Positions 24,430-33,712 of a stretch of 64,000 nt of DNA are shown in pieces. Every line of letters starts with the position of its first letter. The stretch's first letter is position 1. The stretch covers positions 1,178,001-1,242,000 of the forward strand of contig CBDCAC010000004.1 in the NCBI GenBank assembly GCA_965213775.1, in the 5' to 3' direction. A program made the translations under genes and the position numbers. The notes under the pieces were generated by a model. The model ran no database searches. It saw nothing but the letters and a program-made list of their open reading frames with translations, and was not told the origin of the DNA. The DNA comes from Lichenicoccus sp965213775. Its GTDB lineage: Bacteria; Pseudomonadota; Alphaproteobacteria; Acetobacterales; Acetobacteraceae.

Positions 24430-25503
24430 TCAGGACGGATTCTGCGCCCGGTGCCGCAACAGATGGTCGGCCAGCACGCAGGCCAGCATCGCCTCGCCGA
24501 CCGGCACGGCGCGTATGCCGACGCAGGGATCGTGGCGGCCGCGCGTCGACACCGCCACGGCCTCGCCACCGCGCGTCACCGAGGGCACCGGCGTCAGGAT
24601 CGAGCTGGTCGGCTTGACCGCGAAGCGGGCGACGATCGGCTGACCGGTGGAGATGCCGCCCAGGATGCCGCCCGCGTGGTTGCTGTCGAACGCGACGCGC
24701 CCGCCATCCGGTCGCATGGCATCGGCGTGTTGCTCGCCGCTGGCGCCGGCGGCGGCGAAGCCGTCGCCGATCTCCACCGCCTTGACGGCGTTGATGCCCA
24801 TCAGCGCGCCGGCGATCTCCGCGTCGAGCTTGCCGTATAGCGGCGCGCCGAGCCCGGGCGGCACGCCCGCGGCTTCGAGCTCGATCACCGCGCCCGCGGA
24901 GGAGCCGCTCCTGCGGGTCGCGTCGAGATAGTCCGACCAGACCGGCACCATCTGCGGATCGGGGCAGAAGAAGGGGTTGCGGCCCACCTCGTCCCACTGC
25001 CAGCGCGAGCGGTCGATGACGTGCGGTCCGATCTGCACCAGCGCGCCGCGCAGGATCATCCCGCCGCCCAGCACGCACCGGGCGACCGCGCCGGCGGCGA
25101 CCCGCACCGCGGTCTCGCGCGCCGAGGCGCGGCCGCCGCCGCGTGGATCGCGTATGCCGTATTTCAGTTCGTAGGTCAGGTCGGCATGTCCGGGGCGGTA
25201 GCGATCGGCGATCCCGGCATAGTCGCGTGAGCGCTGGTCCAGGTTCTCGATCATGATCGAGATCGGGGTGCCGGTGGTGCGGCCCTCGAACACGCCGGAC
25301 AGGATGCGCGCCTGGTCCGGCTCCTGACGCTGGGTGGTGAAGCGCGACTGTCCCGGACGCCTGCGGTCGAGCCAGGGCTGGATGTCGCCCTCGCTGAGCG
25401 TCAGGCGCGGCGGACAGCCATCGACCACGCAGCCGATCGCCGGACCGTGGCTCTCGCCCCAGCTCGTGAAGCGAAACAGGTGGCCGAAGCTGTTGTGCGA
25501 CAC
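24430..25503 (-). CDS. aroC: Chorismate synthase
   Basis: Last step of the shikimate pathway, EPSP to chorismate, using reduced FMN. The 357 residues carry all three family signatures: GESHGPAIGCVVDGCPP, then YRPGHADLTYELKYGIRDPRGGGRASARET, and near the C-terminus RGRHDPCVGIRAVPVGEAM. The start is ATG 25503 (MSHNSFGHLFRF). It lies 16 bases downstream of fabI on the same strand, a common alphaproteobacterial pairing. Confidence 0.97.
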   Translation of the reverse strand: MSHNSFGHLFRFTSWGESHGPAIGCVVDGCPPRLTLSEGDIQPWLDRRRPGQSRFTTQRQEPDQARILSGVFEGRTTGTPISIMIENLDQRSRDYAGIADRYRPGHADLTYELKYGIRDPRGGGRASARETAVRVAAGAVARCVLGGGMILRGALVQIGPHVIDRSRWQWDEVGRNPFFCPDPQMVPVWSDYLDATRRSGSSAGAVIELEAAGVPPGLGAPLYGKLDAEIAGALMGINAVKAVEIGDGFAAAGASGEQHADAMRPDGGRVAFDSNHAGGILGGISTGQPIVARFAVKPTSSILTPVPSVTRGGEAVAVSTRGRHDPCVGIRAVPVGEAMLACVLADHLLRHRAQNPS

Positions 25504-25519
25504 CCAGCCCCCCTGGCTG

Positions 25520-26359
25520 TCAGTCCGAGACCGCCGCGATGTCGGGTGCCCGCGGATTCTTCATGCCGACGGTATGGTAGCCGGCATCGACGTGATGCAC
25601 CTCCCCGGTCACGCCGCCGGCGAGATCCGACAGCAGATACAGCCCGGCACCTCCGACCTCGTCGATCGAGACGTTGCGCTCGAGCGGCGCGTTGAGCTGG
25701 TTCCATTTGAGGATGTAGTGGAAGTCGCCGATGCCGCTCGCCGCCAGGGTCTTGATGGGCCCCGCACTGATCGCGTTCACCCGGATGCCGTCGCCGCCCA
25801 GGTCGGCCGCCAGGTAGCGCACCGAGGCTTCCAGCGCCGCCTTGGCGATCCCCATGACGTTGTAGTGCGGCATCACTCGCTCGGCGCCGAGATAGGTCAG
25901 CGTCAGCAGCGAGCCGCCCGGCTTCATCAGCGCGCTGGCCCGCTGGCAGATCGCGGTGAAGGAGAAGCAGGAGATGTCCAGCGCCTGCAGGAAGGCCTCG
26001 CGCGGCGTGTCGGCGTAGCGGCCGCGCAGGTAGGCCTTGTCGGCCCAGCCGATGGCGTGCACCACGAAATCGATCCCGCCCCACTCGCGCCCCAGGGTCG
26101 CGAACACCTCGTCCATCGCGGCATCCCGGGAGACGTCGCAGGGCAGCACCAGCGACGAGCCGACGCTTTCCGCCAGCGGCCGCACCCGCTTCTCCAGCGC
26201 CTCTCCCTGGAAGGTGAAGGCCAGCTCCGCGCCCTGTGCCGCGCAGGCGGCTGCGATGCCCCAGGCGATGGAACGGTTGTTGGCGACGCCCATGATCAGG
26301 CCGCGCTTGCCCTGCATCAACATACCGCGAGCGGGAAGGGATGGAGCGCCGTCCGGCAT
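25520..26359 (-). CDS. fabI: Enoyl-[acyl-carrier-protein] reductase (NADH)
   Basis: Reduces trans-2-enoyl-ACP in fatty acid elongation; SDR fold, divergent subclass. Start ATG 26359 (MPDGAPSLPARG) has GAGG five bases upstream; Met at 26323 (MLMQGKRGLIMGVANN) is the other option and gives the usual 267 residues. Seen are GVANNRSIAWGIAAACAAQGAEL (cofactor loop), CDVSRDAAMDEVF, FVVHAIGWADK, HYNVMGIAKAALEASVRYLA with the catalytic Tyr-x6-Lys, and NAISAGPIKTLAASGI. It is divergent from pdxH and upstream of aroC. Confidence 0.95.
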   Translation of the reverse strand: MPDGAPSLPARGMLMQGKRGLIMGVANNRSIAWGIAAACAAQGAELAFTFQGEALEKRVRPLAESVGSSLVLPCDVSRDAAMDEVFATLGREWGGIDFVVHAIGWADKAYLRGRYADTPREAFLQALDISCFSFTAICQRASALMKPGGSLLTLTYLGAERVMPHYNVMGIAKAALEASVRYLAADLGGDGIRVNAISAGPIKTLAASGIGDFHYILKWNQLNAPLERNVSIDEVGGAGLYLLSDLAGGVTGEVHHVDAGYHTVGMKNPRAPDIAAVSD

Positions 26360-26552
26360 GGAGCCTCGTTCTGCTGACAATTGCCTCGATCGCGGTGGAC
26401 ATGTCGACCAGGGAAGCGGCTGATGCTGGTCCAGGAGCCCTCGATCAGCGGCCCTGCATCGTCCTGGCACAGCCGCGGCGAGGCGACAAGGGCCGCCTCG
26501 AACCCCTCCCGGGCTCCGCAGTTCCGCTATCGAAGCGCTAGGACGCCACCCC

Positions 26553-27173
26553 ATGCCAGAACATCCCCTGCGGCCGGAAGCCGATCCGATGGCGCTGTTT
26601 CGACAGTGGCTGACGCAAGCCGAGGCCTCGGAGCCGAACGATCCCAATGCCGTGGCAGTCGCCACCGCGACCGCCGGTGGCGCACCCTCGATCCGGATGG
26701 TCCTGCTCAAGGGCCTCGATCCGAGAGGCTTCGTGTTCTACACCAACAAGCAGAGCCGCAAGGGCGACGAGCTGTCGGCCAACCGTCAGGCGGCGCTGCT
26801 GTTCCACTGGAAGACGCTGCGACGCCAGGTCCGCATCGAGGGTCCGGTCGAGGACGTGACCGAGGCGGAAGCCGACGCCTACTTCGCCAGCCGCTCGCGG
26901 GTCTCGCGACTGGGGGCGATCGCCTCGGATCAATCCCGCCCGCTCGCGACGCGGGAGGAGCTGCAGAGCCGCGTCGCCGAGCTGGAGGCGCGCTACCCCG
27001 ACCAGGCGGTGCCGCGCCCGGCGCACTGGTCCGGCTACCGCGTGCTGCCCGAACGCATCGAGTTCTGGCAGGACATGCCGTACCGGCTGCATGACCGCCT
27101 GGTCTATCAGCGGCAGGCCGACGGGCACCGGCAGCCCGACGGGGAGTGGCGGACGAGCCGGCTCTATCCGTGA
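26553..27173 (+). CDS. pdxH: Pyridoxamine/pyridoxine 5'-phosphate oxidase
   Basis: FMN-dependent oxidase that makes pyridoxal 5'-phosphate. The 206-residue protein is full length: PMALFRQWLTQAEASEPNDPNA, GAPSIRMVLLKGLDPRGFVFYTN, SRKGDELSANRQAALLFHWKTLRRQVRIEG, and the C-terminal RVLPERIEFWQDMPYRLHDRLVY ending RLYP. All are typical. The start is ATG 26553. It is divergent from fabI across ~190 bases. Several PLP enzymes in this window depend on its product. Confidence 0.96.
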   Translation: MPEHPLRPEADPMALFRQWLTQAEASEPNDPNAVAVATATAGGAPSIRMVLLKGLDPRGFVFYTNKQSRKGDELSANRQAALLFHWKTLRRQVRIEGPVEDVTEAEADAYFASRSRVSRLGAIASDQSRPLATREELQSRVAELEARYPDQAVPRPAHWSGYRVLPERIEFWQDMPYRLHDRLVYQRQADGHRQPDGEWRTSRLYP

Positions 27174-27218
27174 GGGCCGCATGATACAGTGCGGTGTCGG
27201 AACCAGGGGAGCGTCATC

Positions 27219-28103
27219 GTGAGCGACATCCGCAAGATCCTGCTGCCGCTGAACGGCACGCCCAACGGCGAGGCGGCGCTGACGACCGGGCTGATCCTGG
27301 CCCGACGCTTCGAGGCGCACCTTGCGGCGCTGCACGTCCGCAGCGACACACGGGAGGTGGCGCCGCTGGCCGGCGAGGGGCTGTCCGGGGCGATGGTCGA
27401 GGAGATGATGACCGCCGCCGAGCGCGACGCCACCCGCCGCTCGCTCGGCGTGCGCGAGGGGTTCGATCGCCTGGTCGGGCAGGCCGGCGTGGCGCTGCGC
27501 AGCGCCCCCGGCCTCGAGCAGGCCGGGGCTCCGGCCGGACCCAGCGCCAGCTTCAGCTCGGTGATCGGGCGCGAGCACGAGATCGTCTCCTATGCCGCCA
27601 GGCTGGCCGACCTCACGGTGGTGCCGCACGCGGACTCCGGCGAGGAGGTATCCTCCTCGGAGGCGCTGCACGCGGTGCTGTTCGACAGCGGCAGGCCGGT
27701 CGTGATCGCGCCCAAGATCAGCCCGCGCGTGGTCGGCCAGCGCGTCTGCATCGCCTGGAACGGCACCGGCGAGTCGGCTTCCGCCGTCCTGTCCATCCTG
27801 CCCTGGGTGCGGGATGCCGAGGCGGTGCAGGTGCTGCACTCCGAGGACTACCAGCGTCGAGGTCCGCAAGCCGGCGCTCTGCTGGAGTATCTGGCGCTGC
27901 ATGGGGTGCGCGCGACGCTGCAATCCTTCCGTGCCATCGACAAGGAGGTGGGCGCCGGACTGCTCGCGGCGTGCGGCAAGTTCGGCGCCGACATGCTCGG
28001 CATGGGCGCCTACTCGCATTCGCGGCTGCGCCAGCTCATCCTCGGCGGCGTCACCCGGCACGTCCTGGAGAATGCCGCACTCACCGTGCTGATGGCGCGC
28101 TAG
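27219..28103 (+). CDS. Universal stress protein, UspA family
   Basis: Usp-fold protein of 294 residues. GTG 27219 is preferred because AGGGGAG lies upstream and the first strand DIRKILLPLNGTPNGEAALTTGLILARRFEAHLAALHV begins directly. The second half has RVCIAWNGTGESASAVLSILPW and the nucleotide-binding C-terminal pattern GADMLGMGAYSHSRLRQLILGGVTRHVLENAALTVLMAR, which holds the G-2x-G-9x-G(S/T) type signature. It is therefore a tandem-type Usp, probably ATP-binding. It converges on the histidine phosphatase gene with a 14-base gap. Confidence 0.88.
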   Translation: MSDIRKILLPLNGTPNGEAALTTGLILARRFEAHLAALHVRSDTREVAPLAGEGLSGAMVEEMMTAAERDATRRSLGVREGFDRLVGQAGVALRSAPGLEQAGAPAGPSASFSSVIGREHEIVSYAARLADLTVVPHADSGEEVSSSEALHAVLFDSGRPVVIAPKISPRVVGQRVCIAWNGTGESASAVLSILPWVRDAEAVQVLHSEDYQRRGPQAGALLEYLALHGVRATLQSFRAIDKEVGAGLLAACGKFGADMLGMGAYSHSRLRQLILGGVTRHVLENAALTVLMAR

Positions 28104-28117
28104 ACCGGCGGCCCCGC

Positions 28118-28783
28118 CTACACGCCGGGCAGCTCGTTCACCGCCACCGCGCGCCAGCAGCGCGGGTGGCGCTCCAGGATCGTCACCGAGAGGTTCTGCA
28201 CCGAGAACCGCAGCGCCGTCTCCGCATCCACGCCGAGCGCGTGCGCGACCGCGGCACGGATCGCGCCGCCGTGGCTGACCACGACGATGTCCTGCCCGTC
28301 ATGGGCGTCGGCCAGCCGATCGAGCGCCACCGCCACCCGCGCGCACACCTGCTGCATGCTCTCGCCGCCGGGAGGCACCTCATTGGCGGCGATCGACCAG
28401 AACACGTGCGCCGGCAGCTTCAGCTTCGCCGGCAGCGCTGCATGCGGCAGGCCCTGCCACTCGCCCATGTGCTGCTCGATCAGGTCCGGCTCGATCCGCC
28501 AGGCGGTCTCGGGATAGCCCGCCTGCTGGATCGCGTGCGCGGTGCGCTGCGTGCGCGACAGCGGGGTCGCATACCAGGCGGGCGTCAGCGGCAGGCGGCC
28601 GGCGAGCGCGCGATACATCGGCACCTGCGCTACTAGGCTCTCGGGGCAGAGCGGCACGTCCATCGCGCCGTACAGCGTCATGCGCGCGTTCTGCTCCACC
28701 AGTGCGTGGCGGATCAGCCAGAACCGGGTGATGCCCGGCTCGAGCTCGGGAGTGTCGAGAAAGGCGGAACGATCGTTCATCAA
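28118..28783 (-). CDS. Histidine phosphatase family protein
   Basis: Branch 1 histidine phosphatase (phosphoglycerate mutase/CobC-like), 221 residues. The phospho-His motif is RFWLIRHALVEQN, with RHA in place of the commoner RHG. Supporting residues are in LYGAMDVPL, ATPLSRTQRTAHAI, HMGEWQG, PPGGESMQQVCARV and the second catalytic His in VVVSHGGAIRAAVAHALG. Substrate is unknown; CobC-like dephosphorylation and general sugar phosphatase roles are both possible. It is 42 bases downstream of the large PLP-fold gene on the same strand. Confidence 0.88.
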   Translation of the reverse strand: MMNDRSAFLDTPELEPGITRFWLIRHALVEQNARMTLYGAMDVPLCPESLVAQVPMYRALAGRLPLTPAWYATPLSRTQRTAHAIQQAGYPETAWRIEPDLIEQHMGEWQGLPHAALPAKLKLPAHVFWSIAANEVPPGGESMQQVCARVAVALDRLADAHDGQDIVVVSHGGAIRAAVAHALGVDAETALRFSVQNLSVTILERHPRCWRAVAVNELPGV

Positions 28784-28825
28784 GCATCCATCGTCGGGGC
28801 TCTGTGTCGTTGTTCCAGCGACGGG

Positions 28826-30994
28826 TCAGGCCCCGGCGCGATCCGGCATCGGGGCATAGCTCGGTTCCGGGTCAGCGGCGTGGAGCAGGTCCCAGTGGCG
28901 CAGCAGCAGGCCGATCTTGTCCAGCACGCGACGCGCATCGGCAACCTCCCGCGCCAGCCGACGGTCCGCGTCGAGCCCCTCATGCGACGGCTCGCCGGAC
29001 ACCAGGCGCGCGCCGGCCGAGATCCGCAAGGCACCGGCCGGCCCTCCGGCCAGCGCCTGATGCGACACCGGCGCCGGCTGGCCGATATGGCACAGCAGCC
29101 CGGCCAGCCGGAGCTCCGCCTCCGACACCCCGGGCAGGAGGCGCGAGACATCGGCGTTGAGCCAGCGATACAGCAGGCGCGCCCGCTGCATGCTCAGCGG
29201 AGCCGGCGTGCGATCCCGCGCCTGATCACGCTGCGGTTCCAGCACCAGGAAGCTCAGGATGGTCTGCAGCTGATCCCAGGCCGGCGCGGCGGGCCCGCGA
29301 TCCGGCCCTGGCACCTCGATCAGGACCAGGTCGGGATGCATCCGGATCGCCTCGCGCACCCCGGTCAGGAACAGGTCCAGCCGCGCGCGCACCTGCGCCG
29401 ACGGCACCGAGGCGAAGGCGTGCATCTCCGCCAGCGCCGCCTGCCAGCGCAGCATCATGCCGAGATTGATCCCGGCAGGCAGATGCGACGCCGCCGCCAT
29501 GCCGTCGGGCCAATCGGACCGGTGGCCGTAGGCGCACAGCCCGGCCGGCAGGCGGCCGGCCGCGATGCGGCGCACGATCCGCTTGGGCACCAGCAGGGCG
29601 CCGCAGAACGGCGGCCCGGTGAAGAATTTCGACCCGGTGGTCATCACCATCCAGCCGAGCGACAGGTAGTCGCGCACACGATCCTGATCGAGCCGCGCCT
29701 GGCAGGCATCCACCACGACGTCGATCCGCTCGCCGTGCGTCGCGCACAGCCGTCGCAGGCAGTCGAGCGAAGGCGCCAGCAGCCCCGTCTTGGACAGATC
29801 CAGCAGGTGCAGCAGCACGCGCCTGCCGGCCCGGCGCTCGGCCGCGACCAGCGCCTCGCACTCGGCATCGATCTCCGCCGGCGGCCGCGGCGTCCCGTCC
29901 GGCCGGCGCACCGCGAGCGACAGCACGCGCGTGTCGGCGCGGAAGCCCTCGACCACGTCGCCCTTGCGGACCTGCTGCCGGCCGGAGGTGTCGTCGGCGA
30001 AGTGCCGTCCGCCGGCGGCCAGCGGCACACCGGTTCCGGTCTCCTCGGGCGCCGTCAGGATCGTGCTCATCGGCCTGCCGCGCTCGGCCAGCGCCAGGGC
30101 CAGCAGCTCGCAGTCGGTTCCCGACGCCGTGAGCACCACCTCGTCGCCGGGCGGCAGCCGGTAGTGGGCGGCGATGCCGGATCGCACCGATCGCGCCTCC
30201 TGCGCCAGCGCGACCGCGGCCCGACCGGCCAGTGCCGCGGCCGCGACGCGGCGACGCGACGCCTCGGCGCCGCCGAAGCCGCGCTCGGACAGCGACGAGG
30301 CGGTCGAGGAGGCGAACGTGATCGCCCAGGGTCGTGGGCGGTGCGAGCAGCCGTAATGGTTCAGGCCGGTGCGCGGATCGACCGCCAGTCGTTGATCGCC
30401 GCCTTCGGCCATCAGCGCCTCGGCCGGACCGAGCAGGCCCCAGATCGCCTGCAGCCGCCGGACCACCGACACCGGCACCTCGCTGTCGTCGATGCCGAGG
30501 CAGGCGGTGCGCAACAGCCGATACGAGGCGCCCTGCAGGGTGCGGACACGCGACCATACCTGGTTCAGCCGCAGCGGCGGCGGCGGCGCCTCTCCGGCCA
30601 TCGCGTCGAGCCAGGACGGGAGCCGCGCGTCGGCATCCGCCTCGCCGGGCGTCCCGTCGAGCCGCCAGAACAGGGCGGCGGTGCGGGCGGCGCAGAGTCC
30701 GGCCAGGATCGGCAGGTCGCATCCCATGATCTCCCCCGGCGCCACCGGCCGCGCCATCGCCGCCGCGGCGGCGTCGAGCAGCATCGACAGCTCCAGCGCG
30801 TGACGGATATGGAAGGCACAGACCTGCGCCGGACCCAGGCAGGCGGCGCCCAGCACCACCATGCGCTGCGGATCGGCGCGGAACGCCGTGTCCAGCGAGG
30901 CATCGAAACGGATCCGTCGCGCCCCGGAGACGACGCGCAGATCCGGTCGGTCGAGTGCGGCGAGCAGCTGGATGTTCAGATCTTGCGCAAACAT
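28826..30994 (-). CDS. Large PLP fold-type-I protein with an uncharacterised N-terminal domain
   Basis: A 722-residue protein. Start ATG 30994 (MFAQDLNIQLLAALDRPDL) is chosen over an upstream one at 31141 because the extra 49 residues look like non-coding sequence. The first ~240 residues match nothing I know (VVLGAACLGPAQVCAFHIRHALELSMLL, LPILAGLCAARTAALFW). The middle is an aminotransferase class V-like domain: ASSTASSLSERGFGG, VVLTASGTDCELLALAL, LLDLSKTGLLAP, VVVDACQARLD with the PLP-pyridine Asp, and TTGSKFFTGPPFCGALL with the PLP lysine. The last ~170 residues are also unassigned. It is divergent from rmlB. No function is assigned. Confidence 0.7.
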   Translation of the reverse strand: MFAQDLNIQLLAALDRPDLRVVSGARRIRFDASLDTAFRADPQRMVVLGAACLGPAQVCAFHIRHALELSMLLDAAAAAMARPVAPGEIMGCDLPILAGLCAARTAALFWRLDGTPGEADADARLPSWLDAMAGEAPPPPLRLNQVWSRVRTLQGASYRLLRTACLGIDDSEVPVSVVRRLQAIWGLLGPAEALMAEGGDQRLAVDPRTGLNHYGCSHRPRPWAITFASSTASSLSERGFGGAEASRRRVAAAALAGRAAVALAQEARSVRSGIAAHYRLPPGDEVVLTASGTDCELLALALAERGRPMSTILTAPEETGTGVPLAAGGRHFADDTSGRQQVRKGDVVEGFRADTRVLSLAVRRPDGTPRPPAEIDAECEALVAAERRAGRRVLLHLLDLSKTGLLAPSLDCLRRLCATHGERIDVVVDACQARLDQDRVRDYLSLGWMVMTTGSKFFTGPPFCGALLVPKRIVRRIAAGRLPAGLCAYGHRSDWPDGMAAASHLPAGINLGMMLRWQAALAEMHAFASVPSAQVRARLDLFLTGVREAIRMHPDLVLIEVPGPDRGPAAPAWDQLQTILSFLVLEPQRDQARDRTPAPLSMQRARLLYRWLNADVSRLLPGVSEAELRLAGLLCHIGQPAPVSHQALAGGPAGALRISAGARLVSGEPSHEGLDADRRLAREVADARRVLDKIGLLLRHWDLLHAADPEPSYAPMPDRAGA

Positions 30995-31162
30995 GCAGCC
31001 GCCCCGTCCAGCCTGATCCTGCGACGTATCGCGCGAAGGCCGCAAGCCGCCAGTCGGGCGCATCGGCGCAGACCGGAGGCGGCAGAGGTAGTTGATTGCG
31101 GCGTCGCACGCTGTCAAGTTGGCCGAGCGGATCGGAATCACGGCCCGGGCGGGGATTGATCG

Positions 31163-32218
31163 ATGCGAATTCTACTGACCGGCGGTTGCGGCTTCATCGG
31201 ATCCGCGGTCGTGCGGCACCTGATCCGGGCTAGCGATCATACGGTGGTCAACGTCGATCGGATGACCTATGCCGCCTCCAAGGACGCGCTGGAGGAGGCG
31301 GCAGGCGCCGCCCGGCACGTGCTGGTCGAGGCGGACGTGGCGGATCTCGCGGCGATGCGGCAGATCTTCTCGACGCATCGGCCGGACGCGGTGATGCACC
31401 TCGCCGCCGAGAGCCATGTCGACCGCTCGATCGACGGACCGGCGGTGTTCATCCACACCAACGTCGTCGGCACCTTCACGCTGCTCGAGGCCGCCCGCGG
31501 ATACTGGGCGGGCCTGTCGCCGGAGGCGCGGGCCTCGTTCCGTTTCCATCATATCTCGACCGACGAGGTGTTCGGCGCCCTGCAGGCGGGCGATCCGCCC
31601 TTCACAGAGACGACGCCGTACGATCCGCGAAGCCCGTACTCGGCGAGCAAGGCGGCCTCGGACCATCTGGTGCGGGCATGGTACCACACCTACGGGTTCC
31701 CCGCTTTCGTCACCAACACGACCAACAATTACGGCCCCTGGCACTTCCCCGAGAAACTCATCCCGCTGGTGACGATCAACGCCATCGAGGGCCGCGAGCT
31801 GCCGGTCTACGGCGACGGCTCCAACCAGCGCGACTGGCTGTTCGTCGAGGACCACGCGGAAGCGCTGGTGCGCGCGGTGGAGCGCGGCCGGCCCGGCGAT
31901 ACCTACGCGATCGGTGCGCGCCAGCCGCGTTCCAACCTGGAGGTGGTCCACGCCATCTGCCGCGTGCTGGACGAGCTGCGCCCCGATCCAGCCGGCCCCC
32001 GCGAGCGGCTGATCCGTTACGTCGCCGACCGGCCGGGCCATGATTTCCGTTACGAGATCGACGCTTCGCACGCGCAGCAGACACTGGGCTGGCGCGCGGC
32101 CCATGATTTCGATCGCGGCATCCGGCGCACGGTGCAATGGTATCTCGACCACCAGGCCTGGTGGTCGGAGATCCGCTCCAAGCGCTACACCGGCCAGAGG
32201 CTTGGGACCGCAGCATGA
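31163..32218 (+). CDS. rmlB: dTDP-glucose 4,6-dehydratase
   Basis: Second step of dTDP-L-rhamnose synthesis; extended SDR of 351 residues. Seen are the NAD motif LTGGCGFIGSAVVRHLI, HLAAESHVDRSI, the catalytic STDEVFGAL with Thr-Asp-Glu, YSASKAASDHLV with Tyr-x3-Lys, NTTNNYGPWHFPEKLIPL, and VYGDGSNQRDWLFVEDH. All are diagnostic. It is first in rmlB-rmlA-rmlC-rmlD; its stop overlaps the rmlA start as ATGA. Confidence 0.96.
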   Translation: MRILLTGGCGFIGSAVVRHLIRASDHTVVNVDRMTYAASKDALEEAAGAARHVLVEADVADLAAMRQIFSTHRPDAVMHLAAESHVDRSIDGPAVFIHTNVVGTFTLLEAARGYWAGLSPEARASFRFHHISTDEVFGALQAGDPPFTETTPYDPRSPYSASKAASDHLVRAWYHTYGFPAFVTNTTNNYGPWHFPEKLIPLVTINAIEGRELPVYGDGSNQRDWLFVEDHAEALVRAVERGRPGDTYAIGARQPRSNLEVVHAICRVLDELRPDPAGPRERLIRYVADRPGHDFRYEIDASHAQQTLGWRAAHDFDRGIRRTVQWYLDHQAWWSEIRSKRYTGQRLGTAA

Positions 32219-33144
32219 GCAGACCTGCCGAAGCGGCCCAATCCGACAGGCTCGCCACCGAGAAGCCGATGAAGGGCATCCTGCTCGCCGGCGGATCGGG
32301 CACCCGGCTGCATCCGATGACGCTGGCGGCCAGCAAGCAGCTGCTTCCGGTCTACGACAAGCCGATGATCTACTACCCGCTCAGCACGCTGATGCTGGCC
32401 GGGATCCGCGACATCATGATCATCTCCACGCCCGACGACCTGCCGCAGTTCCAGCGCCTGCTGGGCGACGGCAGCCGCCTGGGCGTGCGGTTCTCCTATC
32501 GCGTGCAGCCGTCCCCCGACGGCATCGTGCAGGCTTTCCTGATCGCCGACGACTGGCTGGAGAACGCGCCCTGCGCGCTGGCGCTCGGCGACAACCTGGT
32601 GTTCGCCGACCATCTCGGCATCTCGCTGCGCAACGCCGCCGCCCGTCCGGAAGGTGCGACCGTGTTCGCCTATCAGGTGCGCGATCCGGAACGATACGGC
32701 GTCGTCAGCTTCGACGAGGCCGGCCGCGCGCTCGAGCTGGTCGAGAAGCCGGCCAATCCGCACTCCAACTGGGCGATCATCGGGCTGTATTTCTACGACA
32801 GCCGGGTCAGCGCGTTCGCCCACCGCATCCGACCCTCGGCACGCAACGAACTCGAGATCACCGATCTCAACCGCTTCTACCTGGAGGAAGGCTCGCTGCA
32901 GGTCGAGCGGCTGGGCCGCGGCTGCGCCTGGCTCGATGCCGGCATGCCGGACAGCCTGATGCAGGCCGGCACGTTCGTGCAGACCATACAATCCAGGCAG
33001 GGCATGCTGGTCGGCTCTCCGGAGGAGGTCGCCTTCCGCATGGGCTTTATCGACGCCCAGAGCCTGCGCGGCCACGCCCATCGCCTGAGCAAGACCGAGC
33101 TCGGACGCCTGCTGCTGGAGCTGGCGGACGGCATGCATAGCTGA
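32215..33144 (+). CDS. rmlA: Glucose-1-phosphate thymidylyltransferase
   Basis: First step of dTDP-L-rhamnose synthesis, making dTDP-glucose. ATG 32215 overlaps rmlB; an internal ATG at 32269 (MKGILLAGGSGTRL) would give the usual 291 residues, so the first 18 residues may not be translated. Motifs: GGSGTRLHPMTLAASKQLLPVYDKPMIYYPLSTLM, LGDNLVFADHLG, DPERYGVVSFD, LVEKPANPHSNWAIIGLYFYD, and EITDLNRFYLE. There is no frameshift. It is followed 10 bases later by rmlC. Confidence 0.96.
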   Translation: MSRPAEAAQSDRLATEKPMKGILLAGGSGTRLHPMTLAASKQLLPVYDKPMIYYPLSTLMLAGIRDIMIISTPDDLPQFQRLLGDGSRLGVRFSYRVQPSPDGIVQAFLIADDWLENAPCALALGDNLVFADHLGISLRNAAARPEGATVFAYQVRDPERYGVVSFDEAGRALELVEKPANPHSNWAIIGLYFYDSRVSAFAHRIRPSARNELEITDLNRFYLEEGSLQVERLGRGCAWLDAGMPDSLMQAGTFVQTIQSRQGMLVGSPEEVAFRMGFIDAQSLRGHAHRLSKTELGRLLLELADGMHS

Positions 33145-33154
33145 GGAGAACGAC

Positions 33155-33712
33155 GTGAAGGTCGAGCGTCTCGAGATCCCCGACGTCATCCTGGTCACGC
33201 CGCCCCGCTTCGGCGACAGCCGGGGCTTCTTCTCCGAGACCTACAACCTGCCACGCATGGAGGCGGCCGGCATCGCGCTGCCCTTCGTCCAGGACAACCA
33301 CAGCCTGTCGCGGCAGCGCGGCGTCGTGCGCGGCCTGCACTGCCAGCTGGCGCCGCATCCGCAGGGCAAGCTGGTGCGCTGCGTCCAAGGCGCGATCTAC
33401 GACGTCGCGGTGGATGCGCGCGTCGGCTCGCCGAGCTACGGCAAGTGGGTCGGCGCGCAGCTCTCCGAGGAGAACTGGTCTCAGCTCTGGGTGCCCCCGG
33501 GCTTCCTGCACGGCTTCTGCACGCTCACCGACGACACCGTGGTGCAGTACAAGTGCACCGACGTCTGGAACCGCGACGCCGAGCGCGCGGTGATCTGGAA
33601 CGACGCGACGATCGGCATAGACTGGCCGATCACCGAGGCCGAGGCGGTGCTGTCCGACAAGGACAAGCTGGCGCCGGGCTTCGCCGACGCGCATGGCTGG
33701 TTCCACCTCTGA
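33155..33712 (+). CDS. rmlC: dTDP-4-dehydrorhamnose 3,5-epimerase
   Basis: Third step of dTDP-rhamnose synthesis; cupin fold, 185 residues. GTG 33155 has GAGGAG upstream. Motifs: RGFFSETYN, FVQDNHSLSRQRGVVRGLHCQLAPHPQGKLVRC with the catalytic His, DVAVDARVGSPSYGKWVG, LWVPPGFLHGFCTL, and VQYKCTDVWN with the catalytic Tyr. The order of genes here is B-A-C-D. The stop overlaps the rmlD ATG by one base. Confidence 0.96.
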   Translation: MKVERLEIPDVILVTPPRFGDSRGFFSETYNLPRMEAAGIALPFVQDNHSLSRQRGVVRGLHCQLAPHPQGKLVRCVQGAIYDVAVDARVGSPSYGKWVGAQLSEENWSQLWVPPGFLHGFCTLTDDTVVQYKCTDVWNRDAERAVIWNDATIGIDWPITEAEAVLSDKDKLAPGFADAHGWFHL

